From Paenibacillus timonensis (GTDB lineage: Bacteria > Bacillota > Bacilli > Paenibacillales > Paenibacillaceae): a stretch of DNA of 64,000 bases. The notes under the pieces are model-generated. The model did not search any database. It was not told the origin of the DNA and was given only the letters and a program-made list of their open reading frames with translations. Numbering within the stretch: the first letter of the stretch is position 1; each line of letters opens with the position of its first letter. Shown here one piece after another: positions 59,314-64,000 of the stretch. The translations under genes were made by a program, and so were the position numbers. The stretch spans positions 62,001 to 126,000 of the forward strand of contig NZ_JAKSXN010000003.1 in NCBI RefSeq assembly GCF_022427145.1, read 5' to 3'.

Positions 59314-59937
59314 ATGAAGAAAAAATCCTTGCTGCTTGTTAGTGGAATTGTGATTGTAGTAGCCCTTGGGGGATGGACGATATGGAATGGAGTATCTCAG
59401 CAAAACGGAGATGAAATCCAGCCCGATCCTGTTGTTACGCCAGCAACTTCGACCACTCCTGCCGTGAAAGCGCCAGAAATCTCTACAAGTCCCGTCACAC
59501 CTTCCGAGCATCCTGGCGTGAATTCAGAGCATCCAAACTCTTCATCTGCACCTGCTGTTGCTTCTGAAACCAAGCCCCAGCCCCAACTAACGCCATCCGA
59601 AACTCCTGTGCTTCAGCCGGAAAAAGAGAAAAAACATGTAGAAGTGCCGCTTACAAAACCGGAAAAGACCACACAACCTACAGAGCCGCCCAAACCCAAA
59701 GTAAAAGAACCCGAAAAAGAGCAATCTCCTGCTGCTCCACCAGAGTACGAAGAAAAAGAAACTCAACCAAACAAGGAAACCGCCACGACACCAAAAGCAG
59801 GTGCTAAAAATAGCAAAGGCCAGGTGTATGTACCAGGCTTTGGCTGGGTGGAAGATCAGGGAGGCGGAACTCAGGAAACTGTCGTAGGCAAAGAGGGAGA
59901 CGAACTGACCGGAAATAAAGTTGGTACAATGGACTAA
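59314..59937 (+). CDS. DUF6550-like Pro-rich surface protein
   Basis: ATG 59314 follows AAGGAG by 10 bp; a GTG two codons earlier is possible. 207 residues with one N-terminal helix, a long Pro/Glu/Lys/Thr linker (about residues 35-160) and a conserved end GQVYVPGFGWVEDQGGG and GNKVGTMD, which I associate with DUF6550 proteins of conjugative elements. It probably spans the wall. Its precise role is unknown. Confidence 0.75.
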   Translation: MKKKSLLLVSGIVIVVALGGWTIWNGVSQQNGDEIQPDPVVTPATSTTPAVKAPEISTSPVTPSEHPGVNSEHPNSSSAPAVASETKPQPQLTPSETPVLQPEKEKKHVEVPLTKPEKTTQPTEPPKPKVKEPEKEQSPAAPPEYEEKETQPNKETATTPKAGAKNSKGQVYVPGFGWVEDQGGGTQETVVGKEGDELTGNKVGTMD

Positions 59938-59962
59938 ATACTAACTGTCATTCAAATCTGAG

Positions 59963-59989
59963 AGCGTAGCGACTTGCTGCGCTTTTTTT
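59963..59989 (+). terminator. Terminator after the DUF6550-like gene
   Basis: AGCGTAGC pairs with GCTGCGCT (one mismatch), followed by seven T. Confidence 0.75.
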
Positions 59990-60011
59990 CATTCTTAGGG
60001 AGGCCTTGCTT

Positions 60012-61751
60012 ATGAAAAGATGTGTTATGTCGATCATTTTCCTCATTTCATTCTTGCTCGTTCTTCCTCCTTTCAGTCTAGCAAGTGGTGAAGGTGACGG
60101 AAACATTGACCATGGCGGTGGAGGAATGGGCAACGGTAGCAATCAAAACTTCTGGAACACCCATGATGAGGGTGTTCGTGTCACGATTGTTCGAGACAGC
60201 GATAAAACGCCGATTGCGACTCCAGTTGATTTTACGAATCGAACGCCTCCTAGCAACATTCTGCATTTTGGAAAAATCAGCAAGTCACAGTATGCCAATG
60301 GGACACGACTTTCCCCCAATACTGGAGTTTACAATTATGTTCATCCCCAAAAAGAACTCCCTTATATCATCAAATCAAATCGAGGGCAAACCAGTATTGA
60401 AGAAATTAAGAGCTACTTCACCGATGAGCTGGTGATTCGTTATATTGCTCAAGCTAGCCGCGTAGACTACGATACCCTCATTAATGGAAACTACAAACTC
60501 CTCCTTGAACCTATCGCATACATCACCTTCCAAGGCACAAAAATGGCCATGACCGCGCATGAAGCAGCTCTGTACGATCAAGTTCTTAGCGGTGGTCTGC
60601 GCTCCAAAATGGTTAGCCTTACCCATCAAAATTTACCGCTATCGATGTTCCTCGAAACGGCGGATCTTGGTTTTCCTGCCTGGAATGGTTCAACCAGTAA
60701 CCGCGTCAGCAACGACCAAATTCTATCTTCACTGGGTCTCGGAATTGTGCGTTTCAAGGATGCCCCAACTACTCCCCCACCTAGTCAAACCAGTGTAGAG
60801 TATCGAACCAACACTGATGTCATTACCTCTGTACGTCTCTCCACTTCCGCTCAGATTACTCCTGACACCTCTGCCAGCGTTACATTCTCCATTATGGGAA
60901 GCAGCCTCACCGTGACGAATATCGTCATCCCTGAAGGTGAAAGCCAATTAGTATGGGTAAAGTGGCGAACACCAAGTACACCACAAACCGTTTCTATTCA
61001 GGTCAGTTCCTCAGACGGCAGTCTAAGCGAGAATTTAATTAAAGCCGCTATCGTCGATTTAGATCAAAATCCTCCGCCTGACCCAAAAGCGACTGATCGA
61101 AATTCCGCTTATAGGCTCCCCACTGTCCCGGCTTACTCAGGCAAAACCTCTGCTTCCTGGGGCGTATGGTCTGCTACTTGGCATGAATATTTAGTTTGGA
61201 TTCCGGATTGGGAATGGGTTGAAAATTCCAAAGGCAAAGGCCGCTGGAGAGATCGCGGCTATTGGGAAGATCAAGGCTGGTGGGATTACCACCGCACAAG
61301 CTATACCGCCTCTTTATCTGCAAACCAAACCATTGCTCCAGATTCCAAATCCCCCACCCGTTCAACCAGTCAACTGAAATCCGGGTATGGCATTGAGATC
61401 AACAGTACCACCTCACTCTCCTCCAATGCACCAAGCAGTCATATCACAGGCGCTCAACATGCCATCTCCTACTTTCCTGAGTTCACGTATCAGAAATACT
61501 GGCGGCTGCACGATGTTAAAGTACCCGGATACAGCGCCAGCTTTTGGCTAAAACCCAATGAGTACTCCACCTATGAAAGCCCGGTTCATTTCACCCCCAT
61601 CTGGTTCCCGGACGGCCCCTACACTCCCATTACCCGCATTCTGGATGCATGGACACCTGCTGGAATGCTGACGCTTCAACTGCAAAGTACCATCACGATT
61701 TCCGGCAATCTCTTCTCGGACTGGCACATTGCCCCGCAGAATACTAAGTAG
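60012..61751 (+). CDS. Large secreted protein with a Trp-rich segment
   Basis: ATG 60012 follows GGGAGG. 579 residues with a signal peptide (SIIFLISFLLVLPPFSLASG). The middle (about residues 260-350) has an Ig-like or CARDB-like pattern (VEYRTNTDVITSVRL, SVTFSIMGSSLTVTNIVI). A segment at about 395-435 is very rich in Trp, Tyr and Asp (WHEYLVWIPDWEWVEN and YWEDQGWWDYHR). It ends in a domain with tight Trp/Pro content. I do not recognise the family; it could be a DUF5704-type protein. Its place suggests surface contact or mating-pair formation. Confidence 0.7.
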   Translation: MKRCVMSIIFLISFLLVLPPFSLASGEGDGNIDHGGGGMGNGSNQNFWNTHDEGVRVTIVRDSDKTPIATPVDFTNRTPPSNILHFGKISKSQYANGTRLSPNTGVYNYVHPQKELPYIIKSNRGQTSIEEIKSYFTDELVIRYIAQASRVDYDTLINGNYKLLLEPIAYITFQGTKMAMTAHEAALYDQVLSGGLRSKMVSLTHQNLPLSMFLETADLGFPAWNGSTSNRVSNDQILSSLGLGIVRFKDAPTTPPPSQTSVEYRTNTDVITSVRLSTSAQITPDTSASVTFSIMGSSLTVTNIVIPEGESQLVWVKWRTPSTPQTVSIQVSSSDGSLSENLIKAAIVDLDQNPPPDPKATDRNSAYRLPTVPAYSGKTSASWGVWSATWHEYLVWIPDWEWVENSKGKGRWRDRGYWEDQGWWDYHRTSYTASLSANQTIAPDSKSPTRSTSQLKSGYGIEINSTTSLSSNAPSSHITGAQHAISYFPEFTYQKYWRLHDVKVPGYSASFWLKPNEYSTYESPVHFTPIWFPDGPYTPITRILDAWTPAGMLTLQLQSTITISGNLFSDWHIAPQNTK

Positions 61752-61769
61752 AAAGAGGGTGCTGCTTCT

Positions 61770-62441
61770 ATGCTGCTGCCTATTCTCATCCTGCTCCTCT
61801 GCCTTGTCGGCGGGGGAGCCGTTTTATTTTACTTAAAAACCAGCAAACCCAAATCAAAAGAGCAAGCCAATCTGAACGGTCAAACTGCTCAACAATTCGT
61901 TAACGTTCAAGACATTCGTGGGAACTTCCTCTTTACTCAGGATGGCTGGCTACTCTGCTATTTGCGTATTTTCCCCATTAGCCTCGACCTTCTCAGCGCT
62001 TCAGAGAAAAAATTGCTCATTCAAAAACTGACAGCCGAATTGTCTTCTATCCGCTTTCCCTTCAAGTTTCTCGCCGTCAGCCGTCCGGTAGATATTTCTC
62101 CGCTCATCTCCGAACTGGCTTCCTCCCTCTATACTGCCGATCCGAAGCAAAAAGAGTTGTTACGGCAAGAAATCGCTGAAATGAACAACCTGGCTCTATC
62201 CGGCGAAGTCGTGGAACGGCAGTTTTACTTGATCCTCTGGCAGCGACAAGAAAATGGTGAACGCGACCTATTGGAGAAAGGGAAGCGGCTTGTGCAGCAT
62301 TTTGAAGACGGACAAGTCCAGGCCCATGTATTGAAGCAGCACGAAATTGTTCAGTTATGCAATTTAGTTAATAATCCGGCCTATACCCATTTAGAAGATG
62401 CAGAATCGAAAGCAACGATTCCGTTTTTAAGGGAGGTATGA
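61770..62441 (+). CDS. Membrane-anchored conjugation protein, VirB4-N-terminal-like
   Basis: 223 residues; AGAGGG precedes ATG 61770. One N-terminal helix (LLPILILLLCLVGGGAVLFYL) and a cytosolic domain (FVNVQDIRGNFLFTQDGWLLCYLRI and LAVSRPVDISPLI) that resembles the N-terminal part of TrsE/VirB4-type ATPases but has no P-loop. It may act as an adaptor for the VirB4-like protein at 63279. The assignment is tentative. Confidence 0.6.
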   Translation: MLLPILILLLCLVGGGAVLFYLKTSKPKSKEQANLNGQTAQQFVNVQDIRGNFLFTQDGWLLCYLRIFPISLDLLSASEKKLLIQKLTAELSSIRFPFKFLAVSRPVDISPLISELASSLYTADPKQKELLRQEIAEMNNLALSGEVVERQFYLILWQRQENGERDLLEKGKRLVQHFEDGQVQAHVLKQHEIVQLCNLVNNPAYTHLEDAESKATIPFLREV

Positions 62442-62489
62442 GTCATCGAACCTGCTACCGCAAAGCTGCTTGCCAGACTCGCTGTCAAA

Positions 62490-63266
62490 GTGGCAACGGA
62501 CGAAAAGGCCCGCAAACGTTTGTGGATGCTCATACTGACGCTCACTATTAGCTTTCTACTCCTCATATCCCTGATATTACAACTCCTTACCTCCCCGATT
62601 GAGTCACTCAAACTGATGCTGGGAGCCGGTGAGGAGCCGGTGGTCAATGAGCTGCGGATGGATTATGGCTATACGCAATTGCTCCAGGAAACAGATGAGG
62701 GATACATGGAAAGCCTGGGACAGCAATACGAAGGGGTCATTTTGAAGGATGGTAGCCGGGAAGTCGTTTATTTCAACCAACTGGATAGCCGTTGGGCCGA
62801 TAAGCCTTACGGTCCCCGTGATACTATCGGCGTTTCCGGGTGTGGCCCTACCTCGCTTGCTATGGTTGTATCTACGTTGACCGGAACAACCGTCGATCCG
62901 GTTGCTATGTCCAAGTGGGCTTATGACAACGGCTATCTGGCGGAAGGCACAGGCAGCTACCATAGCCTGATTCCTGACGGAGCCAAACATTTTGGATTGA
63001 AAGTAGAAGGGGCTTCGCTCAAAGAGCCACGAAAGGTCTTGGAAGCCCTCTCCAATGGAAAGCTGGTCATTGCCATTATGGGCAAAGGCCATTTTACCTC
63101 ATCCGGTCATTTTCTGGTGCTCCGTGGCGTAACTGCGGAAGGAGAAATTTTAGTTGCAGATTCAGCCAGCCGCAAGCGTAGCGGGCAAACATGGGACTTC
63201 TCCATCATTTTGAATGAAGCCCGCAAGAACGCTGCGGCAGGCGGTCCCTTTTGGATTATCAGTTAG
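62490..63266 (+). CDS. Membrane-anchored C39-like cysteine peptidase
   Basis: 258 residues from GTG 62490. One helix (LWMLILTLTISFLLLISLIL) and an external domain: VVYFNQLDSRWAD, GCGPTSLAMVVS (catalytic Cys), and GHFLVLRGV with DSAS (His and Asp). This is the C39-like family 2 pattern. A strong GGGAGG (62431-62436) lies farther upstream, and the frame is open from 62442 with sensible coding (VIEPATAKLLARLAVK), so translation may begin at an unusual codon near 62445 and add about 15 residues. It may cut wall or pilus proteins. Confidence 0.8.
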   Translation: MATDEKARKRLWMLILTLTISFLLLISLILQLLTSPIESLKLMLGAGEEPVVNELRMDYGYTQLLQETDEGYMESLGQQYEGVILKDGSREVVYFNQLDSRWADKPYGPRDTIGVSGCGPTSLAMVVSTLTGTTVDPVAMSKWAYDNGYLAEGTGSYHSLIPDGAKHFGLKVEGASLKEPRKVLEALSNGKLVIAIMGKGHFTSSGHFLVLRGVTAEGEILVADSASRKRSGQTWDFSIILNEARKNAAAGGPFWIIS

Positions 63267-63278
63267 AGGAGGCACAGC

Positions 63279-64000
63279 ATGACAAAAGCCGAAAAAAACG
63301 AAATAAATGTCAATACTTCCTTACTAAATGTCATTACCCCCATAGGTTTGGAGTTTTCCCGCAACGGCCTTATCATTGGTGAGCAGGCTGCGAAACTGTA
63401 TGGCGTCATTCAGTATCCGTCTAAAGCAAATGTAGGCTGGCTTTCTACTCTTACCAATCTGCCTTCCACTATGGTATCTATCGGCTTCCAGCCCATTGAT
63501 AATAGTGCGCTCATCACGGCTATATCCAAATCCATTACGCAAAATCGAAGTATGTCCGACAGCGCCAAAGACCCGCTTACCCGACAGCGCGCAGAAAAAG
63601 CCGCCACAGACGGCGAAAACATTATGCTGCAAATTGACCAAAACGGAGAAACCGTCGGTCTCATGAATGTCCTCGTCATGCCCTTTGCCAATGATGACAA
63701 GCTCTTTGCCCGCACCTGTCGGCGTGTTGAAAACACCTTCAGCCTGATGCGTTGTAAAATACGCACATTGGCCCACTTGCAGAAGGACAGCCTGCGGCAT
63801 CTTTCTCCGATGTATCCGAGTCAAAATTCCATTGAAAATATCCTCAATAGAATTATGCCCATGAGCACCTTTGTCGGAGGATTTCCTTTTGCCAGCAGTG
63901 GTTTTAACGATGGGAGCGGCTATTATCTGGCGAAAGACGCCAGCGGCGGATTAATCATCATCGACCCCTGGAAGCGCGGCGGCGACCGTACCAATTCCAA
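63279..64000 (+). CDS. VirB4-like conjugation ATPase, N-terminal part (cut by window edge)
   Basis: ATG 63279 follows AGAGGAGG. 240 codons are in view and remain open. The sequence has NVITPIGLEFSRNGLIIGEQ, LSTLTNLPSTMVSIGFQPID and, at the end, STFVGGFPFASSGFNDGSGYYLA with IIIDPWKRGGDRTNS, which is the lead into the P-loop of TrsE/VirB4-like proteins in Gram-positive conjugation systems. The Walker motifs lie outside the window. It shows that the Tad-like block is followed by true conjugation genes. Confidence 0.82.
   Translation, partial: MTKAEKNEINVNTSLLNVITPIGLEFSRNGLIIGEQAAKLYGVIQYPSKANVGWLSTLTNLPSTMVSIGFQPIDNSALITAISKSITQNRSMSDSAKDPLTRQRAEKAATDGENIMLQIDQNGETVGLMNVLVMPFANDDKLFARTCRRVENTFSLMRCKIRTLAHLQKDSLRHLSPMYPSQNSIENILNRIMPMSTFVGGFPFASSGFNDGSGYYLAKDASGGLIIIDPWKRGGDRTNS

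Noticed and set aside
38459-64000. CRISPR array or prophage modules
   Set aside because: No regularly spaced repeats and no capsid, tail or terminase genes were seen; the content is that of a conjugative element.

Overview
The window looks like a chromosomal stretch of a spore-forming, low-to-moderate GC member of the Bacillota, most likely Paenibacillus or a close relative. The evidence is the kind of genes present: CsoR, CadC-type ArsR, a menaquinol-type cytochrome oxidase operon, NlpC/P60 and M23 cell-wall enzymes, a c-di-AMP (ydaO/yuaA) riboswitch, strong AGGAGG ribosome sites and a SigK-like sigma factor. The genus is an inference; no rRNA gene is present to fix it.

Left part (1 to about 38458) is chromosome-like and rich in metal handling. 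It opens with the 5' half of copA under a CsoR box set between a TTGACA -35 and a TATATT -10. Then come an orphan nuclease, a membrane spermidine-synthase-like protein, csoR, a copper-storage protein (19 Cys), a CopZ-like iron-sulfur metallochaperone and two OmpR-type two-component systems. Lgt, two YVTN/YncE-type beta-propellers (one frameshifted), small Met/His-rich exported proteins, a cell-wall-binding lipoprotein with a metal-binding tail, and two NlpC/P60 enzymes follow. Further right are a P1B-4 ATPase, an M23 hydrolase, a BlaI/BlaR-like pair, split CopC/CopD, a CadC/CzrA-type repressor, qoxABCD, cadA, and a histidine kinase/LuxR-type regulator pair behind a c-di-GMP-I riboswitch. Recurrent DNA motifs tie these genes together: CsoR boxes, an ArsR-type palindrome at cadA, a BlaI-like palindrome at both the M23 gene and qox, and a 16-bp direct-repeat motif at four promoters.

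Right part (38459 to the end) is the left arm of an integrative conjugative element. Its edge is a 56-bp 3' fragment of a tRNA-Leu(CAA) gene that lacks its 5' half, the expected scar of integration into a tRNA. Inside are ParA, ParB, a DUF6075-like protein, a 2197-residue methylase/helicase with a complete tnpV-like gene nested in another frame, a Fic protein lacking the catalytic His, and a SigK-like sigma gene inserted antisense beside a TrbL-like remnant. A HipA-like kinase comes next. Then follows a Tad/Flp-pilus-like block (VirB3-like protein, prepilin peptidase, CpaB, CpaE, CpaF, TadB, RadC, TadC, pseudopilin-like proteins, secreted proteins) that runs into VirB4-like conjugation genes at the window end. 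Integrase, relaxase and coupling protein are not in view and should lie to the right.

The most unusual items are the nested tnpV gene with its own ribosome site and terminator, the hybrid Tad/type IV secretion locus on a mobile element, the tRNA-bounded junction, the two cyclic-dinucleotide riboswitches, and the shared operators that appear to link cell-wall stress, respiration and metal export.
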